This document shows, one piece after another, positions 55,103 through 64,000 of a DNA stretch of 64,000 bases. Position 1 is the first letter of the stretch, and every line of letters starts with the position of its first letter. Under the pieces are notes generated by a model. That model was not told the DNA's origin. It ran no database searches and worked only from the letters and a program-made list of their open reading frames with translations. The DNA comes from Campylobacter showae (GTDB lineage: Bacteria > Campylobacterota > Campylobacteria > Campylobacterales > Campylobacteraceae): NCBI RefSeq assembly GCF_900699785.1, contig NZ_LR535679.1, positions 124,001-188,000 on the forward strand. The letters run 5' to 3'. The translations under genes were made by a program, and so were the position numbers.

Positions 55103-55549
55103 ATGAAAGTACTACTAATAAAAGACGTAAAATCGCTCGGAAAAGCCGGCGAAATCAAAGAGGTAAAGGAAGGCTACGGAAATAACTTCCTAATCGGAAA
55201 AGGCTTTGCTAAGGCCGCGACTCCAGATGTTTTGCGCCAGTACGAAGCCGAGCAAAAACGCAAGGCCGAGGAGCTAAAATACGAGATCGCAAATATAGAA
55301 AAGCTAAAATCCGAGATCGAAAAAGTCACGCTCAAGGTTAAAAAGCCGCTCGGAGCAAACGGAGCGCTCTTTGGCGCGGTGACAAAGGATGAAATTTCAG
55401 AAGCGCTAGAAAAAAATCATCATCTAGTCGTAGATAAAAAGGCGTTTGATTTTGCTCACACTATAAAAGCGACCGGCATCTACGAAGTTGACGTCAAGCT
55501 CGGCCACGCCGTGCGAGCCACGCTAAAACTAGACGTCGAAGGCGAATAA
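55103..55549 (+). CDS. rplI: Ribosomal protein L9
   Basis: 148 residues. N-terminal L9 domain (MKVLLIKDVKSLGKAGEIKEVKEGYGNNFL...), the long connecting helix (about 40-75) and the C-terminal RNA-binding domain. 13 nt after argG; its stop directly abuts the hslV start. Confidence 0.97.
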   Translation: MKVLLIKDVKSLGKAGEIKEVKEGYGNNFLIGKGFAKAATPDVLRQYEAEQKRKAEELKYEIANIEKLKSEIEKVTLKVKKPLGANGALFGAVTKDEISEALEKNHHLVVDKKAFDFAHTIKATGIYEVDVKLGHAVRATLKLDVEGE

Positions 55550-56083
55550 GTGTTTCACGCGACTACCATTTTAGCCTATAAAGGCAAGAACAAATCGGTC
55601 ATCGGCGGCGACGGACAAGTGAGCTTTGGCAACACGGTGCTAAAAGGCAACGCGGTAAAAATCCGCAAAATCCACGGCGGCAAGGTCCTAGCAGGCTTTG
55701 CCGGCAGTACCGCCGATGCGTTTAATCTCTTTGATATGTTTGAAAACAACCTCGAGCACGCCAAAGGCGACCTGCTAAAAGCGGTGATCGAATTTAGTAA
55801 AGAGTGGCGCAAGGATAAATATCTGCGCAAACTAGAAGCTATGATGCTGGTGCTTGACCGAGAGAAAATTTTCCTTTTAAGCGGAACGGGCGACGTCGTA
55901 GAGCCCGAAGACGGCAAGATAGCCGCCATTGGAAGCGGCGGCAACTATGCCCTATCCGCAGCTCGCGCGCTGGATAAATTTGCTCAGATCGACGAAGAGG
56001 AGCTCGTAAAAGAGAGCCTAAAGATCGCGGGCGAAATTTGCATTTACACGAACACGAATATAAAAACCTACGTTTTAGAATAG
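55550..56083 (+). CDS. hslV: HslV, proteasome-like protease subunit
   Basis: 177 residues. The mature enzyme starts at the first Thr of [11 protein letters not shown], the active-site nucleophile; [22 protein letters not shown] and [19 protein letters not shown] follow. Forms the HslUV protease with the next gene. Start GTG immediately after the rplI stop, so it depends on coupled translation. Confidence 0.96.
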   Translation: MFHATTILAYKGKNKSVIGGDGQVSFGNTVLKGNAVKIRKIHGGKVLAGFAGSTADAFNLFDMFENNLEHAKGDLLKAVIEFSKEWRKDKYLRKLEAMMLVLDREKIFLLSGTGDVVEPEDGKIAAIGSGGNYALSAARALDKFAQIDEEELVKESLKIAGEICIYTNTNIKTYVLE

Positions 56084-56090
56084 AGAAAAG

Positions 56091-57413
56091 ATGAATTTAA
56101 CCCCAAAAGAGATAGTGAAATTTTTAGACGACTACGTCATCGGGCAAAAAGACGCCAAAAAGATCATCGCCATCGCGCTGCGAAACCGTTACCGCAGGAT
56201 GAAACTAGATAAAACGATGCAAGACGATATCATGCCAAAAAACATCCTGATGATAGGCTCGACGGGCGTGGGTAAAACCGAGATCGCAAGACGTCTGTCA
56301 AAAATGATGGGCTTGCCGTTTATCAAAGTAGAAGCTAGCAAATATACCGAAGTGGGCTTCGTAGGACGCGATGTAGAAAGTATGGTGCGCGACCTGGCGG
56401 CTGCATCGGTAAATTTGGTTAAAGCCGAACAGCGCGAAAAAAATCGCGAAAAAATCGACGAATACGTAAAAGATAAGATAATAAAAAAACTCCTACCGCC
56501 TCTGCCGACGGGTGCGAGCGAAGAGAAAAAAGCCGACTACGAAAAAAGCTACGAAAAGATGATGAGCAGGCTCGAAAATGGTGATCTAGATGATCTAAGT
56601 ATCGAGATAGAAGTCGTGCAAAATAGCTTTGACGCGGGAGCCAACGTGTCGCCCGATATGGCGCAAATGCAAGAGAGCTTCGTCAAAATCATCGGCCTAA
56701 GCAACAAAACCGTCAAAAAAGAGATGAAGGTAAAAGACGCTAAAGAGGCGCTCAAAAACGAAGCTAGCGATAAAATTTTAGATATGGAGAGCATCAAAAC
56801 AGAAGCCGTGCGAAGAGCCGAGAACGAAGGCATAATCTTTATCGACGAGATCGACAAAGTCGCGGTAAGCTCCGGAAACTCGGGTAGGCAAGATCCGAGC
56901 AAAGAAGGCGTACAGCGCGACTTGCTACCTATCGTGGAGGGCTCGACGGTGACGACCAAATTTGGCGCCATAAAGACCGATCACATCCTTTTTATCGCCG
57001 CGGGCGCCTTTCACATCAGCAAGCCAAGCGATCTAATCCCGGAGCTTCAGGGACGTTTTCCGCTGAGAGTCGAGCTTGATAGCCTAGATGAAAATGCGCT
57101 GTATCAAATTTTAACCCAGCCTAAAAATTCGCTACTCAAACAATACGAAGCGCTTTTAAAAACCGAAAACGTTGAACTTAAATTTAACGATGAAGCTATC
57201 AGAGCTATCGCCAAAATAGCCCAAAACGCCAACGAAAAAATGGAAGATATCGGCGCCAGGCGTCTACACACCGTGATCGAGCGCGTGATCGAGGATATCA
57301 GCTTTGAGGCTAACGAGCACGGCGGCGAGACGGTAGAAGTGGACAAAGCTCTCGTAGAAAAGCGCCTCTCAGACGTCGTCGAGGACCAGGATCTAGCGAG
57401 ATATATCTTATGA
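56091..57413 (+). CDS. hslU: HslU, ATPase of the HslUV protease
   Basis: 440 residues, AAA+ unfoldase. Walker A is [14 protein letters not shown] near residue 55, where most HslU have GPTGVGKT. An inserted I domain spans about 110-230. Walker [12 protein letters not shown] and a C-terminal sensor 2 ([10 protein letters not shown]) are present. It ends LARYIL, the tail that docks into HslV. Overlaps era by 4 nt. Confidence 0.96.
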   Translation: MNLTPKEIVKFLDDYVIGQKDAKKIIAIALRNRYRRMKLDKTMQDDIMPKNILMIGSTGVGKTEIARRLSKMMGLPFIKVEASKYTEVGFVGRDVESMVRDLAAASVNLVKAEQREKNREKIDEYVKDKIIKKLLPPLPTGASEEKKADYEKSYEKMMSRLENGDLDDLSIEIEVVQNSFDAGANVSPDMAQMQESFVKIIGLSNKTVKKEMKVKDAKEALKNEASDKILDMESIKTEAVRRAENEGIIFIDEIDKVAVSSGNSGRQDPSKEGVQRDLLPIVEGSTVTTKFGAIKTDHILFIAAGAFHISKPSDLIPELQGRFPLRVELDSLDENALYQILTQPKNSLLKQYEALLKTENVELKFNDEAIRAIAKIAQNANEKMEDIGARRLHTVIERVIEDISFEANEHGGETVEVDKALVEKRLSDVVEDQDLARYIL

Positions 57414-58279
57414 AATCAGGCTTTGTTAGCATCATAGGCCGTACAAATGCGGGCAAAAGCTCGCTTTTAAATTTTTTGCTTGATGCGAAGATCACCATCG
57501 TCTCGCACAAGCAAAACGCCACGAGGCGCAAGATCAGCGGTATCGTGATGAACGGCGAAGATCAGATCGTTTTTACAGATACGCCGGGACTTCACGAGAG
57601 CAACAAGACGCTAAACAAACTCATGATAAACGAAGCGATAAAATCGATGGGAGACTGCGATGCAATCGTATTTTTGGCGCCTATTCACGACGACATAGAG
57701 GACTACGTCAAATTTCTAAATTTAAATCCGCAAAAACCACATATCTTGGTGCTCACCAAGGTTGACGAAGTCTCAAACGCCAAAGTGCTTGAAAAAATCG
57801 CGCAGTATCAAAAATTTCAAGACAAGTTTACCGCGCTTTTACCTTTTAGCGTCAAAAAGCAAACCTATAAAAAGCCGCTTTTGGATGAAATTTGCAAGCT
57901 TTTGCCCGAGCACGAGTATTTTTACGATCCGGAATTTTTAACGCCGACAAATGAAAAGGAAATTTTTCGTGAATTTATCCTTGAGGCGCTCTACGACAAT
58001 CTAAGCGACGAGATCCCCTACTCTACCGACGTGCTCATAGATAAGGTCAAAGAAAAACCGGAAATAACTGAAATTTATGCCACCATAATCACCGAGCGCG
58101 AGATACATAAATCTATGATTATCGGAAAAAACGGACAAACCATCAAAAGAATCGGGATAAATTCAAGAAAGTTAATATCAAATTTTACCGGACAAAAAAT
58201 CCTCGTAAAGCTCGTTGTAGTCGTTAAAAAAGACTGGCGCAAAGACGAAAAAACTATAAAAAGCTTGAATATTTTATAA
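57410..58279 (+). CDS. era: Era, ribosome-assembly GTPase
   Basis: 289 residues. G1 [16 protein letters not shown]3 DTPGLHES, G4 TKVDE, and a C-terminal KH domain with [13 protein letters not shown]. It binds the 3' end of 16S rRNA during 30S assembly. The last gene before base composition falls. Confidence 0.96.
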   Translation: MKSGFVSIIGRTNAGKSSLLNFLLDAKITIVSHKQNATRRKISGIVMNGEDQIVFTDTPGLHESNKTLNKLMINEAIKSMGDCDAIVFLAPIHDDIEDYVKFLNLNPQKPHILVLTKVDEVSNAKVLEKIAQYQKFQDKFTALLPFSVKKQTYKKPLLDEICKLLPEHEYFYDPEFLTPTNEKEIFREFILEALYDNLSDEIPYSTDVLIDKVKEKPEITEIYATIITEREIHKSMIIGKNGQTIKRIGINSRKLISNFTGQKILVKLVVVVKKDWRKDEKTIKSLNIL

Positions 58280-58308
58280 ATAATTATTAAGTTGCCTAAT
58301 TTTTGTGC

Positions 58309-58314
58309 TATAAT
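58309..58314 (+). promoter_or_regulatory. -10 box of the pilus/competence operon
   Basis: TATAAT, in the context TTTTTGTGCTATAATAACG. It leaves a leader of roughly 70 nt with a T8 run before the strong GGAGG ribosome site at 58375-58379. Confidence 0.65.
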
Positions 58315-58390
58315 AACGCCATTGGTTGTGGGTTCTATTATTTTTTTTGCAATCATACAATTGATTATTTGTTTGGAGGAAATTTAAACT

Positions 58391-59902
58391 ATGGCAAAAA
58401 ACAAAGGCGATACAGGAAGCATAGTCACATACGATCCGTATCTGCAAACCTCTTATGCTTTTTCTAATAATAAAATTTTTCCAACGGAATTAAGCAAAGC
58501 TAATAAAAATAGCTTTTTCATATCGTATGTCAAATATAAAGATATCACGGTAGGAAGCGTGGAAATTCCGATATCGACCGAAGAAGACGATACGTCAAAC
58601 CTAATAACCATAAAAGCCTATGAGCAATTTAACCTAGATCCAGCAACTGAATACAAGATAGTGTACAATGAGGTTCCAAATATCTCATCCGAAACTAAAA
58701 TTTTTAATGTATTTATATCTGACGTTTTGTCTACAGATAAATTATACTCTTTAGCAATAAAGAAGATTCCATTTATAGATTACGTAGTTCCTGCCCCATT
58801 GGCGTTTGATGCATTATACAAAAAGAACATACTTTCTACTCAAGACACGGAAGCCTTTATAGTAATACAAGAGGATGACGCATTTATAGCAGTTTACTAC
58901 AACGGAGAGTATATTCAGTCAAGACCGCTTAGGTATTCTATAAAAAATATTAGCGAAAAATTTGCCACTTTAAGCGGAGATAAATTAAACGATAGTGCGT
59001 TTTTAAATATACTTAAACACGGAACAAATACACTTGATGATAAAAATAAAAATTTCATAACGGAAATTTTTGACGAGATATCCTATTATATAGGCGATAT
59101 CGTAAATAGTCTTAGCAGGTTTAACGGGTCAAGTATTTCAAGCATATATATAGTAGCTGATGCAATAATGGGTGATTTTGCAGAATTTATGCAAGAAAAA
59201 CTAAATATACCAACTAAAAATCTTGAGCTAAATATCGCAATAAATTCAAAAGAAATAGAGATAAGCAACATCCATAATATTATGGTGGTTAATGCGCAAT
59301 ACTACAAAGAAACTCATGAAAATGATTTTAACTTCTCAAATTTCTTGCGCCCGTTGCCACTATTTCAACGCAGTAGCGGTAAACTTGTTACATATGTATT
59401 GGTTGGCTTATTGCTCGGCCTATTACATCCATTATATATTTACGTATCAGGAATCATAACCGATATAGATACTGCCGATAAAAAAAGCGAATACGAAATC
59501 AATAATGCAGATAAAATAAGAATAGAGGGGGCTCTAGCAGCTATTGATCAACAAATTTTAGACACTTCAAAGTTAATTGAGGCAGAACAAAAAAAAATTA
59601 ACTTTAGAAAAAATACTATTAGCGAAATTTATGACAAAAAAGTTAATTATCCTATGAAGGGCATTGTACTGTTTGAGCTTAGCAATCTAATAAATAATAA
59701 AGACATACAAACTGCAAAAATCAATAACTCAGATAGAAACATGACAGTTACTTTGGTAAGTAAAGATGAAAAAAAATTAACGGAGCTTATACAAAATGTA
59801 AGCAATTCTGAAAGATACTCCATTTTGACGAGGGAAATTTTGCTCGATAAAAATTATGGAGTACTATCATATGAAACAAATGTCACTATAAAGATTAAAT
59901 AA
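58391..59902 (+). CDS. PilM/PilN-like fused assembly protein (GspL/MshI type)
   Basis: 503 residues. Residues about 1-325 form a cytoplasmic domain with the strand-helix pattern of the actin-like PilM/GspL fold (weak at sequence level). One membrane helix is at about 332-352 (LVTYVLVGLLLGLLHPLYIYV), then a coiled coil (365-420) and a ferredoxin-like end (VLFELSNLINNKDIQTAKIN...). This joins in one chain what PilM and PilN do separately, as GspL does. First gene of an operon with a PilO-like protein, a secretin and an ATPase, corresponding to the C. jejuni Cts transformation genes. AT-rich. Confidence 0.75.
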   Translation: MAKNKGDTGSIVTYDPYLQTSYAFSNNKIFPTELSKANKNSFFISYVKYKDITVGSVEIPISTEEDDTSNLITIKAYEQFNLDPATEYKIVYNEVPNISSETKIFNVFISDVLSTDKLYSLAIKKIPFIDYVVPAPLAFDALYKKNILSTQDTEAFIVIQEDDAFIAVYYNGEYIQSRPLRYSIKNISEKFATLSGDKLNDSAFLNILKHGTNTLDDKNKNFITEIFDEISYYIGDIVNSLSRFNGSSISSIYIVADAIMGDFAEFMQEKLNIPTKNLELNIAINSKEIEISNIHNIMVVNAQYYKETHENDFNFSNFLRPLPLFQRSSGKLVTYVLVGLLLGLLHPLYIYVSGIITDIDTADKKSEYEINNADKIRIEGALAAIDQQILDTSKLIEAEQKKINFRKNTISEIYDKKVNYPMKGIVLFELSNLINNKDIQTAKINNSDRNMTVTLVSKDEKKLTELIQNVSNSERYSILTREILLDKNYGVLSYETNVTIKIK

Positions 59903-60564
59903 TGAAAAAAGATAATGCACTTGTAAAAATCGATAACTATTTCGACGGGAAAAAACCAAGCGAAGTTACAATAATGCTATTTATGGCACTTGTACTATCT
60001 GGCGTTATTGCATATTATGCAATTATACAGTACGCAGAGGACTATTATGATGTCTCAATGTCAACCAATAGTCAAATAACCGAGGAACTAAATAAAGTAA
60101 ATACTTATCTAGATAGCGTAAGCCAAAACAATGATAGAAACAATGATAGAAATTTTAAAATAAATCAGAAACAAAACGAGCTAAAGCAAAGACAAAACGA
60201 ACTTGTGGATGCTAAAAATATGAATCAATATTTTGACAATAAACTCAGAGAGTTATCATATCTAATTTTTAATGAGCAAAGCTGGGCTGATTTCTTAGAT
60301 AGTTTGGCTCTTTTAGCAAATAAAAATAATGTAAAAATAACAAAAATTGTAAATACCTTTAAAGAGCCTAACGCGCAAAAAATAGAGCAAATACTTGATA
60401 TCAATGTCTCAGTTGATGGCAATTATAAAGATATTATAGGCTATATCAATGCTATTGAAGAATCAAAACTTGTAGTGGACATCAATGGAATAGATATAAA
60501 CTCTACCAATGGCAAATTAAAAGGAAATATGGGAATTTACATATGGGGGATGAAATATCAATGA
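59902..60564 (+). CDS. PilO/MshJ-like inner-membrane assembly protein
   Basis: 220 residues: short cytoplasmic start, one membrane helix (MLFMALVLSGVIAYYAIIQY, about 25-44), a coiled coil with an imperfect NNDRN repeat and a QKQNELKQRQNEL stretch (70-105), then a periplasmic ferredoxin-like domain ending in GDNKYIW-type strands (DINGIDINSTNGKLKGN). The PilO, GspM and MshJ proteins share this plan. It overlaps its upstream neighbour by one base and the next reading frame by 4 nt. Confidence 0.72.
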   Translation: MKKDNALVKIDNYFDGKKPSEVTIMLFMALVLSGVIAYYAIIQYAEDYYDVSMSTNSQITEELNKVNTYLDSVSQNNDRNNDRNFKINQKQNELKQRQNELVDAKNMNQYFDNKLRELSYLIFNEQSWADFLDSLALLANKNNVKITKIVNTFKEPNAQKIEQILDINVSVDGNYKDIIGYINAIEESKLVVDINGIDINSTNGKLKGNMGIYIWGMKYQ

Positions 60565-60964
60565 AAACTAGAGTCTTATTTTTTTTGTTAATGCTTTGTT
60601 CTGCATCTCTAGCTAATAATTCTCAAGCAGAAATGGAGCACTATGATCAGCTTTTTAGTGCAACAATGAGCAGCGAAAAGGCTTAAGCGATTCGGAGCTA
60701 AAAAGCCTTTCTGATCCTTTTTTAAAACTAAAAACCATAAATCATGACAACAATGGTTCTTTTGACGACACATTTGATCTGCAAGCTATTTTTAACAATA
60801 AGGCTAAAATAAATGGCAAGTGGTATCAAGCAAAAGATCGTGTTGGCGAGTATGAACTTACAAACATTAAATCCAAGAGTGTTACATTAATAAACAAAGA
60901 TGAAAAAATCGATTTAAATTTAACAAAAGGGGCAAATAACAATGTCGTTATCAAAATTAAATAG
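60561..60964 (+). pseudogene. PilP/MshK-like periplasmic protein, frameshifted
   Basis: From the ATG overlapping the previous stop, 41 codons encode a signal peptide (MKTRVLFFLLMLCSASLA) and a short tail, ending at TAA 60684-60686. The -1 frame then continues without stop from about 60676 to TAG 60962-60964. It encodes LSDSELKSLSDPF and a small beta domain (AIFNNKAKINGKWYQAKDRVG, YELTNIKSKSVTLIN) of the MshK/PilP/GspC type. Adding one A to the AAAA run at 60676-60679 joins both into 134 residues overlapping the secretin start by 23 nt. It could be a real mutation, phase variation, ribosomal frameshift or sequencing error. Confidence 0.75.
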
Positions 60965-62477
60965 AATTTTTACCATATCCATTATAACTGCTTTTTCACT
61001 AACTGCAGCAAGTGCTAATAGTTGTGAAAAAAGGGTTTTTAATCTCAAAATCAACGAACAAGTTTCTGTTCAAGAAATTTTAACGCAACTGTCAGACATG
61101 TGTCATTTTAGTGTCGTCACAAAAGACCAATTTGCCAAAGATGCCATAAGCGAACCGCTTTTTGGAATCAATATAAAAGACAAGACGCTGAATGAAATTT
61201 TTAGCCTTTTACTCTCCGAAAAAGATATGAGCTATACCTTTTCTCAGGATATATTAAAAATTTCATCTCTTCAAACTAAAACATTTAAGATTGATTATAT
61301 AACGTCAGTTAGAGAAGGAACCGCTATCACAAAAGCTTCTGTTGATTCTGCCCCAATTGAGATTGGTGACGAAGAAAAAGATGAAGGACAAACAGATATT
61401 ACAAAAGGCGGTGGTAAGCTTGATAACGTAATAAGAACGGTTGAAAAATTTGATTTCTGGGAAAAATTAGATACAGAAATCAAAGCCATATTAAATAATA
61501 CAACGGAAAACATAGTAGCACCAGATCCTATTATTAACGCAAATGCAGGATTGGTTACCGTAACCGGTACAGCATCTCAGCTAAGAAGGGTATCTGACTA
61601 TATTAAAGATGTACAAGAAAGACTCAAAAAGCAAGTTATAATAGATGTTACTATTGTATCTGTTGAATTGGGAAATAATTATACAAAAGGAATTGATTGG
61701 AGCAAATTTAGTGTTGGCTTCAAAACCGGTCTCGCTACCGGCGGCCCACTTGCTGGACAAAACAATGGAGGAACTCTTACTTGGTCCAATAGAGGAAACA
61801 GCTTTAATGCTGGCTTTAATCAAACGCTAAATTTAATGGCCGGATTTAATTTTAATCTAGATGGTGTTATAAATTTTTTAGAAACAAATGGAAAAACAAA
61901 AGTTGTATCAAGTCCTAAAATCACAACACTAAATAATCAACAAGCTTTGATTTCGGTAGGCGATAACGTGAACTACCGTGTTCAAGAAGAAAGCCAAAAC
62001 AACAATGCTCTAAATGGCAGAACCACCATAACATATAAACAATATTCTGTTTTTATAGGAATTTTACTAAATATCTTGCCAGAGGTTTCGGACGATAATA
62101 AAATCATGTTGCGCATCAACCCATCCCTTAGCAGTTTCAAATATAATGAAGACGATGTAAGGCAGAGCACGAGTATAAGAGAAATTGCGCCTGATACTAT
62201 ACAAAAGAAACTTTCTACAGTTGTTCAGGTAAATAGCGGTGACACTATAGTTTTAGGTGGGCTTATAGCGCAGTCAAAAGGCAAAGAAAATTCTAAAGTT
62301 CCTTTACTTGGTGATATTCCTGTCCTTGGACATGCATTTAAGAGCACGAAAGATAACATTAAAACAACAGAGCTCGTATTTATAATAACACCAAGAATAG
62401 TAGATGTGTCAAATGCTACCCCAATCAACCAGTCTCTTAAAGACTTAGGTTTTTCGAGGTCAATATATGAACAATAA
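60942..62477 (+). CDS. ctsD: Secretin, outer-membrane pore (CtsD/MshL type)
   Basis: 511 residues. Signal peptide of about 24 residues, an N-terminal STN-type domain (FNLKINEQVSVQEILTQLSDMCHFSVVT), an N1 domain (INANAGLVTVTGTASQLRRVSDYIKDVQERL) and the secretin domain (about 280-500) with VVSSPKITTLNNQQALISVGDNVNYRV and GDTIVLGGLI...VPLLGDIPVLGHAFKS. It forms the channel for the pilus or for incoming DNA. Called CtsD from its ATPase neighbour and the gene order. AT-rich compared with the genes before 58.3 kb. Confidence 0.85.
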   Translation: MSLSKLNRIFTISIITAFSLTAASANSCEKRVFNLKINEQVSVQEILTQLSDMCHFSVVTKDQFAKDAISEPLFGINIKDKTLNEIFSLLLSEKDMSYTFSQDILKISSLQTKTFKIDYITSVREGTAITKASVDSAPIEIGDEEKDEGQTDITKGGGKLDNVIRTVEKFDFWEKLDTEIKAILNNTTENIVAPDPIINANAGLVTVTGTASQLRRVSDYIKDVQERLKKQVIIDVTIVSVELGNNYTKGIDWSKFSVGFKTGLATGGPLAGQNNGGTLTWSNRGNSFNAGFNQTLNLMAGFNFNLDGVINFLETNGKTKVVSSPKITTLNNQQALISVGDNVNYRVQEESQNNNALNGRTTITYKQYSVFIGILLNILPEVSDDNKIMLRINPSLSSFKYNEDDVRQSTSIREIAPDTIQKKLSTVVQVNSGDTIVLGGLIAQSKGKENSKVPLLGDIPVLGHAFKSTKDNIKTTELVFIITPRIVDVSNATPINQSLKDLGFSRSIYEQ

Positions 62478-63288
62478 ATATACTACTCTTAAAAATATAT
62501 TTATTGATATTGCACAAGAAAATGACTATATAAATTTAGATAAATCCATTATCGCATATAAAAAGATTTTGGATTTATTGCAAAAACAAGCAAAGTTAAT
62601 TTTATTTTATGGCAAGCCTGGCTGCGGAAAAACATTTTTGCTAAAAAAAATCGTCAGCGATCTTAAAGATCGCGACGATATTTTATTTTTTCCGTACCCG
62701 TTTTTTAATGAATCGGAATTTGTAAAATCATTATATGAAGGGATTTTTAAAAAAGAGTCTCAAGAAAAAATCGAAACTTATGAGCAATTTATAAAAATAT
62801 ATGAGGCTAAAATTGAAGATAGCCAAGAAAAAAAGCAAATAATAGTTATTCTTGACGAATCACAACTTTATCCTGAGATTTTATTAGAAAAAATTCGCAT
62901 AATGTCCGATAGTGGTCTTTTTAAATTTTTATTTGCCACGCATGAAAACGTCGATAAAGATGTACTATCAAGGGATTATTTTAAATCAAGAGTGTGGGAA
63001 AGTATAGAAATGGGCTCTGTTGACACAGAGGAAATGAAAGTTTATCTAGAAAATAAACTTCAGAATAGTCAATTTTTCTATATATTTTTAAAATTTACTG
63101 AAGAGCAATTTAGGCTTTTGAATGAATTAAGTCGTGGAAATTTAAGGATGCTAAACAAACTTATGTTTAATATTTTTGAACTCTATGAATATTTTGATGC
63201 AAATCAACCAACTATAATAGGCGGTGACAAAATGGTAACGAAAATTTTAGAGATGGCAGCCATCAAATCGGAGCTTATAGATGCTTGA
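62467..63288 (+). CDS. ctsP: ExeA/MshM-like AAA ATPase (CtsP type)
   Basis: 273 residues. Walker A FYGKPGCGKTFLLKKI near residue 43, Walker B IIVILDESQLYP near 130, a sensor-like FLFATHEN and a C-terminal helical lid (LSRGNLRMLNKLM). It lacks the peptidoglycan-binding tail of ExeA and so is the short MshM form. C. jejuni CtsP, needed for natural transformation, is of this kind and follows its secretin. It overlaps the secretin by 11 nt and the next gene by 8. Confidence 0.82.
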   Translation: MNNKYTTLKNIFIDIAQENDYINLDKSIIAYKKILDLLQKQAKLILFYGKPGCGKTFLLKKIVSDLKDRDDILFFPYPFFNESEFVKSLYEGIFKKESQEKIETYEQFIKIYEAKIEDSQEKKQIIVILDESQLYPEILLEKIRIMSDSGLFKFLFATHENVDKDVLSRDYFKSRVWESIEMGSVDTEEMKVYLENKLQNSQFFYIFLKFTEEQFRLLNELSRGNLRMLNKLMFNIFELYEYFDANQPTIIGGDKMVTKILEMAAIKSELIDA

Positions 63289-64000
63289 AACATATGAGAT
63301 ATTGGAGCTAGAAAGGCGATGGAGAGCCTACGACAAAAAGAGAAAAGAGTTTAAGTTTTCAGACAAAAAGAACTACATATACGCCATTTCAGCTGTTTTG
63401 GCTATATCGGTTTCAGTATCTTCGCTTACTTTTTACTTACTAAAGGACTCGCTAGTAAATAATGTTAGTAGCACAACAATTAGCAAAGATATCAAGGAAA
63501 GCAATAAAGATACTATAAGACAGTCTGAAAATGTTGAGCCTGAGCAAAAAATCGATCCAAGCAACAATACTTTGTTAAATTCTGATAATTTTGGCGGAAC
63601 CGAAAATATATCAAATTCTCAAAACAACAGTATCGCAAACGAAGATGCCTCGGACAATATCAATACTAAAATTCAGCAGCACGGTTGGGTAAATGCAAAC
63701 GATATACCACAAGATATACAGCCGGCACCGGTAGACAATATGCATAAAAGCATTGGTGGCAGACAAGTTGCAGTAAAAACACCAACAGAAGAAATGATAA
63801 ATTTTGATTCTGAAAAGCCTATTGTCGCAAAAAGCATGAGTAGCTCTCAAAATCTAAACAAATTCCAAATTCAATCTTCCGGCTCAGATGTTTCGGTAGA
63901 TGAACTGACCGCTAAATTTGAAAAGTCAAATAGTTCCGATATTGCAGTACTGATTGCAAGAAGATACTATGACATCAAAGACTATAAAAATAGTGAAAAA
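63281..64000 (+). CDS. MshN-like single-pass protein, 5' part (cut by window edge)
   Basis: 240 codons seen from the ATG overlapping ctsP; the frame is open at the edge. A charged cytoplasmic start (LELERRWRAYDKKRKEF) is followed by a membrane helix at about 31-50 (YAISAVLAISVSVSSLTFYL), then a long Asn-, Ser- and Gln-rich linker. The last 25 residues (ELTAKFEKSNSSDIAVLIAR) look like the start of TPR-type helices. MshN has this layout and this place after MshM. The next genes should be the MshE/CtsE ATPase and the MshG/CtsF inner-membrane protein. Confidence 0.75.
   Translation, partial: MLETYEILELERRWRAYDKKRKEFKFSDKKNYIYAISAVLAISVSVSSLTFYLLKDSLVNNVSSTTISKDIKESNKDTIRQSENVEPEQKIDPSNNTLLNSDNFGGTENISNSQNNSIANEDASDNINTKIQQHGWVNANDIPQDIQPAPVDNMHKSIGGRQVAVKTPTEEMINFDSEKPIVAKSMSSSQNLNKFQIQSSGSDVSVDELTAKFEKSNSSDIAVLIARRYYDIKDYKNSEK

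Overview
The window is chromosomal DNA of a Campylobacter, most like the moderate-GC oral and enteric species (C. rectus, C. showae, C. curvus group). Three things point there. Gene order follows blocks known from C. jejuni: clpB / ctpA-purC-purS-purQ-(Cj0515-like)-plsC; aspartate aminotransferase-speA-hisS-tmk-coaD-ubiX-flgA; pycA-(Cj1036-like)-bpt-DnaJ; rpoN-lptB-tsaE-S4 / argG-rplI-hslV-hslU-era. There is a XerH-type single recombinase and a Cts/Msh-type transformation locus. Spacers are saturated with the motif AAATTTGA. The species call is an inference; no rRNA is present.

Layout. 1-3.5 kb: two tandem paralogous TonB-dependent receptors on the minus strand, the first cut by the window edge, the second frameshifted. 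3.7-6.1 kb: ftsW-murG. 6.2-9.5 kb: a PAS sensor with an unknown partner, then htpG. 9.7-11.7 kb: two exported ankyrin-type paralogues, one broken by a stop codon behind its signal peptide. 11.8-16.8 kb: plsC, a BatD/SH3-like protein, purQSC and the ctpA protease. 17-19.6 kb: clpB with a consensus promoter and a terminator. 19.8-24.8 kb: xerH and tetrathionate reductase ttrB-ttrA with no ttrC. 24.9-29.5 kb: a DUF3137 protein, pta-ackA, and flgH behind a sigma-54 promoter. 29.5-30.1 kb: a hairpin-rich spacer. 30.1-33.6 kb: ilvB-ilvH-lpxD and a DUF2695 protein. 33.7-43.4 kb: a long minus-strand housekeeping run (aminotransferase, speA, hisS, tmk, coaD, ubiX, flgA, tRNA-Gly, moeA, murA). 43.7-46.3 kb: NlpC/P60 lipoprotein, rhomboid protease, DUF455 protein, sixA. 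46.3-47.3 kb: AT-rich spacer with tRNA-Arg. 47.3-50.6 kb: pycA, a small protein, bpt, DnaJ-like. 50.6-53.7 kb: a membrane protein, rpoN, lptB, tsaE, S4 protein. 53.9-58.3 kb: argG, rplI, hslV-hslU, era. 58.4-64 kb: an AT-rich Msh-type pilus/competence operon that runs off the end.

How the parts fit: tetrathionate reductase gives an anaerobic electron sink, Pta-AckA gives ATP from acetyl-CoA, and RpoN is encoded here together with a visible sigma-54 target (flgH).

The strongest unexplained signals are: (1) a three-copy dispersed intergenic element of about 120 nt whose long arms differ between copies but stay self-complementary within each copy, as expected of a structured RNA or hairpin DNA family; (2) the AAATTTGA motif, which builds terminator stems, fills spacers, has apparently invaded ubiX as an in-frame insert of about 120 residues, and contains RAATTY; (3) three interrupted genes (TonB receptor, ankyrin protein, MshK-like gene) broken by single events; (4) flgA, which has no usual start codon between its body and an upstream tRNA-Gly.
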